Positions 30,296-37,090 of a DNA stretch of 46,468 bases are shown one piece after another. The stretch spans positions 1 to 46,468 of the IMG/VR virus record IMGVR_UViG_3300044981_000235; one strand, 5' to 3'. Position 1 is the first letter of the stretch. Every line of letters begins with the position of its first letter. Below the pieces are notes generated by a model. It made no database searches. It had not been told where the DNA came from and was given only the letters and a program-made list of their open reading frames with translations. The translations under genes and the position numbers were made by a program. Origin of the DNA: a virus.

Positions 30296-31402
30296 ATGAT
30301 CGTTACAGAATCAACCACGGATTCTCCTGAAGAAGTGCGCCGGGCTATCGAGTCCCTCGGTCTCGAAGCCGAAGTAACCGTCTTCAGCAACGAACCGGAG
30401 AGTCAAGAAACAGCAGCACCCGCCGCCGACCAGCCCCTGACAGAGCGGAACACTGGGGACGAGGCAAAACCCGCCGATGAATCGGGAACATCGGAACAAG
30501 TTACGCAGGAGACGGCCCCCAAGCCGGAAGCCAAAGAGAGCAAGGAAAAAAAGAGCAACCTCCAGAACCGGATCGACGAGATCACCCGCGAACGCAAGGA
30601 CGCCCAGCGTCTGGCCGATGAACGGGCCACTCGTATCGCCGACCTGGAACGCCAGATCGAAGCCGCCAAGCCCAAGCCGGAAGCCAAGCCGGAGCCTGTT
30701 CCCGAGGCCAAGCCGCCAGTCGCAGCACTGGTGGAACCCAAGGAAGAGGATTTCCCGGACGACTACACCGCCTACCTGAAAGCCCTGACCAGGTACGAAG
30801 CCGCCTCCGCGAAAGCCGAGTTGCGCGCCGAGTACGAGACCAGGATTCAGGAACTGCGCGGGCAGCTCGACCAGAAGGATGCCGCCAAGAGCATCCAGAA
30901 CGAGCGCGAAGCCAAGCGCCTCGAAGCGGTGGCCATCGGGGAAGAGAAGTACCCCGACTGGAACGAGATCAAAGCGCGGCCGGAAACGGCTGACGTGATG
31001 TTCGCCCCGGCTCTCAACGACGCTCTCGAAGGCATGGAACCGGAAAACCGGGCCGACGTGACCTATTACCTGGTCACTCACCCGGACGAAGCCAAGGCGC
31101 TCTACGAGGCCGTCAACCACAAGCTCGACGCGCCGCCTTCGGTCTACTTCGCCGCCAACCGGAAACTGGGCCGCGAGCTCGCGCGCATCGAAGCCGCCAT
31201 CCGCGCGAACGAAGCCGCCGCGCCCCAGCCCGACACCGCCGCTCCTGCAACCCCTAAACCCAGGGCCCGAGTCAGCCAGGCGCCCCCTCCCATCGCTCCG
31301 GTGAGGGGCGGGGCCGCCGCTACCGCCGAGAAGAACCCGCAGACCATGAACACGCAAGAGTTCCTGGCCTGGCGGGCGCGCACCGCCAAAGCCGTGCAGT
31401 AG
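30296..31402 (+). CDS. Scaffolding protein (P22-like)
   Basis: 368 residues; GGAG nine bases before ATG. Acidic, Pro/Glu/Lys-rich and highly helical: an N-terminal acidic segment, a Lys-rich coiled coil (RIDEITRERKDAQRLADERA), and a helix-rich centre (ALTRYEAASAKAELRAEYET). The basic, Pro-rich C-terminus (PKPRARVSQAPPPIAPVRGG) with a final helix (TMNTQEFLAWRARTAKAVQ) suits the coat-binding end of scaffolds. Guides coat assembly and then leaves. Position directly before the coat gene is typical. Confidence 0.85.
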   Translation: MIVTESTTDSPEEVRRAIESLGLEAEVTVFSNEPESQETAAPAADQPLTERNTGDEAKPADESGTSEQVTQETAPKPEAKESKEKKSNLQNRIDEITRERKDAQRLADERATRIADLERQIEAAKPKPEAKPEPVPEAKPPVAALVEPKEEDFPDDYTAYLKALTRYEAASAKAELRAEYETRIQELRGQLDQKDAAKSIQNEREAKRLEAVAIGEEKYPDWNEIKARPETADVMFAPALNDALEGMEPENRADVTYYLVTHPDEAKALYEAVNHKLDAPPSVYFAANRKLGRELARIEAAIRANEAAAPQPDTAAPATPKPRARVSQAPPPIAPVRGGAAATAEKNPQTMNTQEFLAWRARTAKAVQ

Positions 31403-31476
31403 CCGCCGACTCGCACTTGCCCGCCGGCGCCCCCAGGCCGGCACATCGCGCCGCAATTCCGCGGCGGGAGTCACCA

Positions 31477-32757
31477 GTGAACGTACTTTTGAACATCTCC
31501 ATGATTACCAACGAGGCCCTCAGAATCCTCGTGAATAATCTTGTCACCGTCAAGAAATTCAACCGCCAGTACGACTCCTCTTTCGGAGTCGCCGGCGCCA
31601 AAATCGGGACGACTCTGAACGTCCGCAAGCCGGTGCAGTATGTCGGTGGCGAAGGCCCGGCCCTCACCATCGAAGACATCACCGAAACGCTGGTCCCCGT
31701 GGTGCTGAACCGTCAGCCCCTGGTCGGCATCAGCTTCACCTCGGCCGACCTGAAGCTGTCCATCGACGACTTCTCGAAGCGGCTGATCTCCCCCGCCGTC
31801 GCCAACATCGCCAACAAAGTCGATGCCGCGGGCAACCAGCTTTCGCAGTTGGTGTGGAACACCGTGGGCCCCGCGCAAGGCGCCACCCCCGGAGTGACTC
31901 CCACCGACTTCCAGCCCTGGCTGCAATCCCAGGTCAAGCTGAACAACAACGCTACCCCCATGGACGGGCAGCGCAACACCATCCTCACCCCCTTGATGGA
32001 AGCGACCGTGACCTACGGGCTGCGCACCTTGTTCCAGTCTTCTCAGCAGATCAAGGAGCAGTACGAGAAGGGAACGATGGGCCGCGCCGCCGGGTACGAC
32101 TGGTCGATGGACCAGAACGTCTTCACCCAAACCATCGGGGCCCTCGGCACCGCCGCCGACGTGCTCTCCCAGCCGACCATGAGCACCCTGGCCGGCCAGA
32201 CCGGCAACTCCATCGCCACCATCGGGTGGGATCACTCGATCACCAACATCCTGAACACGGGCGACGTCTTCCAGATCGCCGGGGTTCACCTGGTCAATCC
32301 GCAATCCCGCCAGTCCACCGGCCAGCTCCAGGACTTCGTAGTGGCCGCTCCGGTGTCCTCGGATGGCTCGGGCAACGCCACCATCACCTTCAACCCGCCG
32401 ATCACCGTTTCGGGCGCCTACCAGACGGTCGATAGCGCCCCGGCCGCTTCCGCCGCCCTGACCATCTACGGGGTAGCGGGCACCGGCGTTTCGACCACCG
32501 GCCTGTCCACCATCGCGGGCGTGCAGTCCCCGCAATCGCTGGGCTTCCACCCGGACGCCTTCACCCTGGCTTGCGCCGACCTGCCCCTGCCCGAGGGCGT
32601 AGACATGGCGGCAAGAGCCTCCGACAAAGACCTGGGACTGGCCCTGCGCATGGTCCGGGCATACGACATCATGAGCGACCAGTTCCCCTGCCGTGTCGAT
32701 CTGCTCTTCGGAGTAGCCGCGCTGCGGCCCCAACTGGCCGTGAGAATCCCCGGCTAA
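31477..32757 (+). CDS. Major capsid (coat) protein, P22 type
   Basis: 426 residues from GTG 31477 with GGAG seven bases upstream; P22 coat has 430. Conserved N-terminus ITNEALRILVNNLVTVKKFN and RQYDSSFGVAGAKIGTTLNV, then RKPVQYVGGEGPALTIEDIT, DLKLSIDDFSKRLISPAVAN and the C-terminal LRMVRAYDIMSDQFPCRVDL. HK97 fold expected. The peptide around NRQYD.SFGVAGA recurs in the gene at 22842. A hairpin terminator follows. Confidence 0.92.
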   Translation: MNVLLNISMITNEALRILVNNLVTVKKFNRQYDSSFGVAGAKIGTTLNVRKPVQYVGGEGPALTIEDITETLVPVVLNRQPLVGISFTSADLKLSIDDFSKRLISPAVANIANKVDAAGNQLSQLVWNTVGPAQGATPGVTPTDFQPWLQSQVKLNNNATPMDGQRNTILTPLMEATVTYGLRTLFQSSQQIKEQYEKGTMGRAAGYDWSMDQNVFTQTIGALGTAADVLSQPTMSTLAGQTGNSIATIGWDHSITNILNTGDVFQIAGVHLVNPQSRQSTGQLQDFVVAAPVSSDGSGNATITFNPPITVSGAYQTVDSAPAASAALTIYGVAGTGVSTTGLSTIAGVQSPQSLGFHPDAFTLACADLPLPEGVDMAARASDKDLGLALRMVRAYDIMSDQFPCRVDLLFGVAALRPQLAVRIPG

Positions 32758-32777
32758 AGCGCCCCGCGGAACGGACG

Positions 32778-32811
32778 GGGAGCGGGCCGGTAATCTCGCT
32801 CCCTTTCTTTT
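32778..32811 (+). terminator. Rho-independent terminator after coat gene
   Basis: GGGAGCG (32778-32784) and CGCTCCC (32797-32803) form a seven-base-pair stem with a 12-base loop, followed by TTTCTTTT. Twenty bases after the coat stop, it should limit read-through so that coat ends one message. Confidence 0.8.
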
Positions 32812-32834
32812 CCTTCAAGGAGAAAAACACTACC

Positions 32835-33881
32835 ATGAATACCTTCACGAAACTCTTCACCACTTTCGCCGTGGCTCTCACTCTGTCCCTGGCTCTCGCG
32901 CCCCGCGCGGCTGCCCAGACGCTCATGACCAACACCACCCTGACCGCGACCGTTCAGCCCACCGACCAGTTCATCTACGTGGCCTCGCTGACCGGCATCA
33001 CCGCGGCGGGGTCTCTCAACCAGCCCGTCACGGGCCTCCTGATCGACCGCGAGTACATGACCGTTACCACGACCGCGACTCTCGGCACCGTCTACCAGGT
33101 GGGCGTGAACCGGATCGCCGGCCCCACTCAGGGCAAGACGCACTCGAACGGCACCGTCGTATGGGCCGGGGTGCCCAATGCCTTCTCGCAGCAGGACCCC
33201 TCGGGGGGCTGCATTTACCAGAACGAGCTGTATCTGCCCAAGGTGGTTATCCCCACCGGACGGGTATGGACCTGCTTCCAGAATGGCCTGGGAGTCGCCG
33301 GACAGGGCTTCTGGGCGCGCGAAGGCTACGCGATAATTTCGCCGGCCAACTGCGGATTCAAGGGCAGCTCCGGCACCGACAACGGCATGATCGCGGCGGC
33401 CACCGGCAACGTGGTGCGCCAATGGACCACCACCACCACCAGCGTCACCAACGAAATCACCTGCGACATCACGCCTCCGCAATCCCGTCTTTCGGATGGG
33501 CGCGGCGTGTTCGTAGGAGACGTGGATTTCTTGTATGGCCTTCAGACGACCGCGCTGACCACTGGGGAAATCGCCGCAGCTACCGTCAAGACCGTCACCT
33601 ATCCCGCATCGACTGCGGCGGGCGCGGCGGCTGCCGGTACAGTGGCGGCGGCGGGCGGCACTTACACCGTCACGCCGACCACCTTGCAACTCTCGCTCAC
33701 TACCACCGGCCAGTGCTTCAACGAGAAACTGACGTTCGGCACGCCGATCCAGCTCAACACCGACAACCAGAAACTTGCCTTCGACCAAGTATTCACCAAC
33801 CCTGCGACCGGGTCTGCAGCCACGGTCATCCAGGTTTGCGGTCTTTTGGTCCACTACTACGAACCCAACCCCGCGTTCTAA
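32835..33881 (+). CDS. Virion-associated or secreted beta protein with signal peptide, 348 residues
   Basis: AAGGAG 12 bases before ATG. Strong signal-like N-terminus (TFAVALTLSLALAPRAAAQT with an AQ/T cleavage site). The rest is Thr/Gly/Ala-rich beta sequence (TTLTATVQPTDQFIYVASLT, GLLIDREYMTVTTTATLGTV, TYTVTPTTLQLSLTTTGQCF) like tail or surface proteins. Phage virion proteins seldom have signal peptides, so it may be exported to the host envelope instead. Lies between two terminators, hence a separately controlled unit. Confidence 0.72.
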   Translation: MNTFTKLFTTFAVALTLSLALAPRAAAQTLMTNTTLTATVQPTDQFIYVASLTGITAAGSLNQPVTGLLIDREYMTVTTTATLGTVYQVGVNRIAGPTQGKTHSNGTVVWAGVPNAFSQQDPSGGCIYQNELYLPKVVIPTGRVWTCFQNGLGVAGQGFWAREGYAIISPANCGFKGSSGTDNGMIAAATGNVVRQWTTTTTSVTNEITCDITPPQSRLSDGRGVFVGDVDFLYGLQTTALTTGEIAAATVKTVTYPASTAAGAAAAGTVAAAGGTYTVTPTTLQLSLTTTGQCFNEKLTFGTPIQLNTDNQKLAFDQVFTNPATGSAATVIQVCGLLVHYYEPNPAF

Positions 33882-33900
33882 GCGGGCGCTTCACTCACCA

Positions 33901-33930
33901 GCGGGGGCCGGTCAAGCCCCCGCGTCTTTT
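33901..33930 (+). terminator. Rho-independent terminator
   Basis: GCGGGGGC (33901-33908), loop CGGTCAA, GCCCCCGC (33916-33923) then GTCTTTT. Eight perfect G:C-rich pairs with T-run. Nineteen bases after the preceding stop; the strongest terminator in the window. Confidence 0.88.
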
Positions 33931-33949
33931 CCTTTCCGAGGTTCCGTCC

Positions 33950-34363
33950 ATGCCCCGTTTCAACATCACCCTGACCATCAGCGCCGGCTCACCCATCTGT
34001 GTGGGCGGTTCGACCTACGCCACCCAGGGAGGCACCCCGCAGACTACCGCCGTGGCTCCGACTGCCGGGAAGCCGGCTCTCTACGCCCCGGTCTGGGTGA
34101 ACCCTCTATCGATTCAGGCGTCGGTAGGCAATGCCGGGGTGATTTACATCATGGACGGGATCTCCTACCGGGTGGTGCCTTCGGCTTCGGTGTCGGGGTG
34201 CCTGACGGCCACCTTGGGAGCGGGAACGTCCACGCAACCCGGATCGCAATACAACGACTCCGGAAGACTCATCGACCTGAACCAACTGTGGATCGACGGT
34301 GACAGCTCGGGGGACACAGTAACCATAGCGGCCAATTTGGGCGGCGGAGCGTTGGGCGGATAA
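33950..34363 (+). CDS. Small virion-like beta protein, 137 residues
   Basis: MPRFNITLTISAGSPICVGG, then GTPQTTAVAPTAGKPALYAP, VGNAGVIYIMDGISYRVVPS and SRLIDLNQLW-like end. Beta-rich and Gly/Thr-rich as in decoration or tail proteins; no signal peptide. A longer in-frame reading crosses the terminator and was rejected. Confidence 0.7.
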   Translation: MPRFNITLTISAGSPICVGGSTYATQGGTPQTTAVAPTAGKPALYAPVWVNPLSIQASVGNAGVIYIMDGISYRVVPSASVSGCLTATLGAGTSTQPGSQYNDSGRLIDLNQLWIDGDSSGDTVTIAANLGGGALGG

Positions 34364-34410
34364 AGGTTTGAACGGCTCGAAACCGGAGTGCGCGGCAAGA
34401 AGGCCCGTAC

Positions 34411-34529
34411 ATCGGTGGCACCTCGTCGCCTTGCGCGGTGGACAGGTGCACCGAAAACACGCGAGGCGACGACGTGCCACGGGACTTAGCGCCTCACCGG
34501 CAAACCTCACAGCGCTGGTGTTTCACCGT
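34411..34529 (+). repeat. Dispersed hairpin repeat, copy 8 (complete hairpin)
   Basis: GTGGCACCTCGTCGCCTTGC GCG (from 34415) pairs with CGCGAGGCGACGACGTGCCA C (to about 34479), a stem of about 22 bases with few mismatches around GTGGACAGGTGCACCGAAAACA. It is followed by GCGCCTCACCGGC and CAGCGCTGGTGTTTCACC. Sits between convergent gene ends, so it could act as a bidirectional terminator. Confidence 0.9.
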
Positions 34530-34843
34530 AACGCTTTAGTAGCTTCGCCTAACTGCCGTAAGGGCCGCATCTTCTCAGGGCTTGCGGGTGGGATGAAAAC
34601 CTCAACTCCATCCACTTCGGCCAGAATTTCAATTTCCTCCAGGTTCTCGTCGGGGTGGAAGATCCACAGGCCCGGCCACCGGTACATGAAGCTGATGCCC
34701 CGGCGAACGTCTTTCTCCTCCCTGACCGGGAGCATGGCGCAACGGTAGCGCCCTCCGCGCAGACAGTAAACCAACCGGCTGTAGATCCAGGCGTAGGGGT
34801 CCCCGGCGGAGACCTGCACGTGCTGGAAGGGGCGCTCAGCCAT
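34523..34843 (-). CDS. Small protein, 106 residues
   Basis: MAERPFQHVQVSAGDPYAWI, then YSRLVYCLRGGRYRCAMLPV and WPGLWIFHPDENLEEIEILA, EVDGVEVFIPPAS. Alpha/beta and acidic. No known domain. Overlaps the upstream minus-strand gene by eight bases and the repeat end by seven. Confidence 0.7.
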   Translation of the reverse strand: MAERPFQHVQVSAGDPYAWIYSRLVYCLRGGRYRCAMLPVREEKDVRRGISFMYRWPGLWIFHPDENLEEIEILAEVDGVEVFIPPASPEKMRPLRQLGEATKALR

Positions 34844-35195
34844 CCGCGCGGTCCTCGACCGTCATGAAGCCGGTCCACTTCCTTACCGGAGGCACCGGGG
34901 GACAGCCGGGGAACCTGTCCATATCGGCTGGAGGCACGTAAGCCTCGAATTCATCTTCCGGCTGCACGCTCTCCTGCGTTTTCATGGGAATCGTCAGCAC
35001 CGGCAGCTTGGTCCAAGCCGGGTTACCGCACGCGAGCGAGCCGCAGGGATCGTAGACGTTCATCCACGGCCCCATGCTCCCGTCGTCGAAGACGCACAGG
35101 TCGCCGAACGAGTAAGGGTTCCACACCCGCTTGCCGTCCTCGACGTAAGCCACGCGCGTGATTCCTTTAGCCGCGCACTCAGCTAGTTTCACCAC
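34836..35195 (-). CDS. Small protein, 119 residues, head-to-head with + gene
   Basis: GTG 35195 (MVKLAECAAKGITRVAYVED). Contains GKRVWNPYSFGDLCVFDDGS, MGPWMNVYDPCGSLACGNPA and KLPVLTIPMKTQESVQPEDE, ending in a Pro-rich tail. Unrecognised. First of two minus-strand genes; its start is eight bases from the + strand start at 35204. Confidence 0.68.
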   Translation of the reverse strand: MVKLAECAAKGITRVAYVEDGKRVWNPYSFGDLCVFDDGSMGPWMNVYDPCGSLACGNPAWTKLPVLTIPMKTQESVQPEDEFEAYVPPADMDRFPGCPPVPPVRKWTGFMTVEDRADG

Positions 35196-35203
35196 TCAAG
35201 TTT

Positions 35204-35647
35204 ATGCCACAAACCCATCCCAAAGCCAAATACCACCAGGTGACCGGTGAAATGAAGATCGCGCCGACGCCCGAAGCGGAAGCCCGCATGGACCCCGCCA
35301 TCTGGGGAGACAAGCGTCCCCGCCAGCCGCATCCCCTGCCGCCGCCGAATCCGGAAGCGGAAGCGCTGACCAGGAAGTTCAACGCCAAGTGGGACGAACT
35401 GGCCACGCGATACGCGGAGCTGGAAGCCAAGTACCTGAAGCTGCTCGACGAATGCCAGTCGCTTCTCGACCAGCACCAGGACGACCGGCTCAAAATCGAA
35501 ATGCTGGAACAGGACGCCGCCCTGGCAACGCTTGTTCCGCCGGCGCCGCCACCCGCGCCCGAAGCTGCCGCCGAAGCTGCCGCGGCCGCCGAAGCCGCCG
35601 AGCCGCCCGCCGAGCCGCCCAAGGCCACCCGCAAGGCCGCCAAATAA
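35204..35647 (+). CDS. Coiled-coil protein, 147 residues
   Basis: Pro-rich N-terminus (MPQTHPKAKYHQVTGEMKIA), a coiled coil (FNAKWDELATRYAELEAKYL, KLLDECQSLLDQHQDDRLKI) and an Ala/Pro/Glu tail. The coiled coil is related to that of the next gene (LTRKFNAKWDELATRY versus LTAKFDASWAAQTKRY), suggesting tandem duplication. Confidence 0.68.
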   Translation: MPQTHPKAKYHQVTGEMKIAPTPEAEARMDPAIWGDKRPRQPHPLPPPNPEAEALTRKFNAKWDELATRYAELEAKYLKLLDECQSLLDQHQDDRLKIEMLEQDAALATLVPPAPPPAPEAAAEAAAAAEAAEPPAEPPKATRKAAK

Positions 35648-35648
35648 C

Positions 35649-35882
35649 GTGTCGATCCCCGAGCTGACCGCCAAGTTCGACGCCTCCTGGGCCGCGCAGA
35701 CCAAACGCTATCAGGATCTGTGGGCCCAGCACGAGGCGTTGAAAGCGGAGCACCAGAAGCTCAAAGAGGAGCACGCGGCCGTGCTGAAGCAACTGGCCGA
35801 GTACGAATCCAAGCAAGCCGCCGCCCTCCGCGCGTCTTCGGGTGGTGCTGGCGCTGGGAGTCGAACCCAGCCCGAGCTCTGA
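35649..35882 (+). CDS. Small coiled-coil protein, 77 residues, ending within tRNA
   Basis: GTG 35649 one base after the previous stop. MSIPELTAKFDASWAAQTKR, YQDLWAQHEALKAEHQKLKE and EEHAAVLKQLAEYESKQAAA. The last 13 codons (GAGAGSRTQPEL-like) and the stop are the antisense of the tRNA 3' half, so the tail is accidental or acquired. Paralogue of the preceding gene. Confidence 0.58.
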   Translation: MSIPELTAKFDASWAAQTKRYQDLWAQHEALKAEHQKLKEEHAAVLKQLAEYESKQAAALRASSGGAGAGSRTQPEL

Positions 35883-35934
35883 TCTAGAGCGATGCGGGAT
35901 ATAAATCCGCCCGTGCGCCGTACACCTCGCCAGC
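35843..35934 (-). tRNA. Class II (long variable arm) tRNA with unusual TAT-reading loop
   Basis: Acceptor GCTGGCG/CGCCAGC seven perfect pairs, discriminator A and encoded CCA. T arm CTGGG-TTCGACT-CCCAG is perfect; the variable arm is a perfect GCTCT-AGATC-AGAGC hairpin. D arm GTG...CAC has a short loop with GG. The anticodon stem GCGGA/CCCGC has one A:C mismatch at its top and loop TTTATAT, placing TAT at 34-36. Long variable arms belong to Leu, Ser and Tyr, none of which uses TAT, and base 8 is A rather than T. 92 bases. Identity unresolved. Confidence 0.7.
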
Positions 35935-35943
35935 ACAGCAAAC

Positions 35944-36045
35944 GGTCTGGCGCGTCGGAGCGCCGCGTTATAAACCCGGTGCCATTCCAGGCCGAAGCTA
36001 CGGCGTTACCCCCGGCTGAGCTTCCCTGACTGTCCGCGCCAGACC
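35944..36045. other. Structured intergenic element closed by an 11-base-pair stem
   Basis: GGTCTGGCGCG (35944-35954) pairs perfectly with CGCGCCAGACC (36035-36045). Inside are GAAGCT/AGCTTC and GCCG/CGGC pairs and a GTTATAAACC motif. The 102-base element begins 10 bases beyond the tRNA 5' end. It resembles a tRNA in size and closing stem but no proper T arm can be drawn, so it may be a decayed tRNA or another structured RNA. Confidence 0.45.
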
Positions 36046-36072
36046 TTCATCGAGTATACCTCGCAGGTTCCC

Positions 36073-36813
36073 ATGTCCTTTTCCTTCACCGCCCAAAACA
36101 TCATCGACCTAGCCGCCCTCGACATCGGCGTGCTGGCTTCAGGCGAGACCCTTCAGCCCGAAGAGTACGTGGACTGCCTCAACAAGCTCAACGGCATGAT
36201 GCAGGCGTGGGACACCATGCGGCTGAACATCTTCGCCGCGTCGGAGGCGGTCTACACCTTAACCAGCGGGCAGTATCTCTACACCATCGGCACCGAGGGA
36301 AGCCCCTCTTTCAACGCCCTGCGCCCGGTCTCGATTAGAGCCGCGAACATCATCAGCGGAGGCTTGCGGTTCGGCATCAGGATTATCTCGGTCGAGGACT
36401 GGGCCATGCTGCCCGAGCAATCGAACGTAGCCACCGTGCCGCGGCTGCTCTATTACGACAACGATTACCCGCAGGCCCGCATCTACCTGAACCCCGGCCC
36501 CAACAGTTCCTCGACGCAACTGGAACTGTTCACCTGGGAGCAACTGACCCAGTTCGCCTCGCTGACAACGCCTTTCGATCTGCCGCCGGCTTACCAGAAC
36601 GCGATTGAGTGGAACCTGGCGGTGGACCTGTGCGATATGTTCGGCCGGCCGATCACGCAAACCGTAGCCGGAAACGCGCAGCGCTACATGCAGGCACTAC
36701 AGGGGCTGAACCTGCCGCCCTCGCCGGGACAGTCGCAGGAGGCGCAGGCGCGCATGAAGGCCATGCAGGGAGTCACTCAGGGGGCTGTGCCGGAAGCGGT
36801 GCAGCAGCAGTAA
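36073..36813 (+). CDS. P22 gp4-like head-completion/tail accessory factor, copy 2
   Basis: 246 residues. AQNIIDLAALDIGVLASGET, then YVDCLNKLNGMMQAWDTMRL (equivalent to LMDEWATERL in copy 1), YTLTSGQYLYTIGTEGSPSF, RIISVEDWAMLPEQSNVATV, YYDNDYPQARIYLNPGPNSS and C-terminal helices. In P22 this protein sits between portal and gp10. Copy 2 is directly upstream of the gp10-like gene, the canonical position, and so is the likelier functional equivalent. Confidence 0.82.
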   Translation: MSFSFTAQNIIDLAALDIGVLASGETLQPEEYVDCLNKLNGMMQAWDTMRLNIFAASEAVYTLTSGQYLYTIGTEGSPSFNALRPVSIRAANIISGGLRFGIRIISVEDWAMLPEQSNVATVPRLLYYDNDYPQARIYLNPGPNSSSTQLELFTWEQLTQFASLTTPFDLPPAYQNAIEWNLAVDLCDMFGRPITQTVAGNAQRYMQALQGLNLPPSPGQSQEAQARMKAMQGVTQGAVPEAVQQQ

Positions 36814-37063
36814 GCACGGGTCTCCACCCGGCCTTGTACGCCTGTTCGATTCGCATGAGGGCAACAGCCGCATCGCCCTCACAGAATTCCTGATGCTTTT
36901 GCCAGATCGCCACGTAGCGCGGCTCGTCGTTCATGCCCCGGCCCAGCAAAAATAGGTTGGCGCATTTGGCGCAGCGGATGCGCGGAGACTCGTCGCGAAA
37001 GCCGGGCGTCGGGTTCGACATCGTATTCAGTTCGATGACATCGAGCTTCACTACTTCGCGCAT
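36773..37063 (-). CDS. Small Cys-containing protein, 96 residues
   Basis: ATG 37063 (MREVVKLDVIELNTMSNPTP); a much longer upstream frame lies antisense to gp10 and was rejected. SPRIRCAKCANLFLLGRGMN has a CxxC, followed by helices (YVAIWQKHQEFCEGDAAVAL). Its end overlaps the gp4-like gene by 41 bases; its start is 27 bases from that of the gp10-like gene. Confidence 0.65.
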   Translation of the reverse strand: MREVVKLDVIELNTMSNPTPGFRDESPRIRCAKCANLFLLGRGMNDEPRYVAIWQKHQEFCEGDAAVALMRIEQAYKAGWRPVLTAAAPLPAQPPE

Positions 37064-37090
37064 ATTGTTCACAGGCACACCGCACCTACC

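Noticed and set aside
31471-32733. 420-residue minus-strand open frame opposite the coat gene
   Set aside because: Gly/Val/Arg/His antisense composition; coat protein assignment is secure.
35944-36045. Second tRNA next to the class II tRNA
   Set aside because: Closing stem and an anticodon-like loop can be drawn, but no T arm with TTC exists on either strand.
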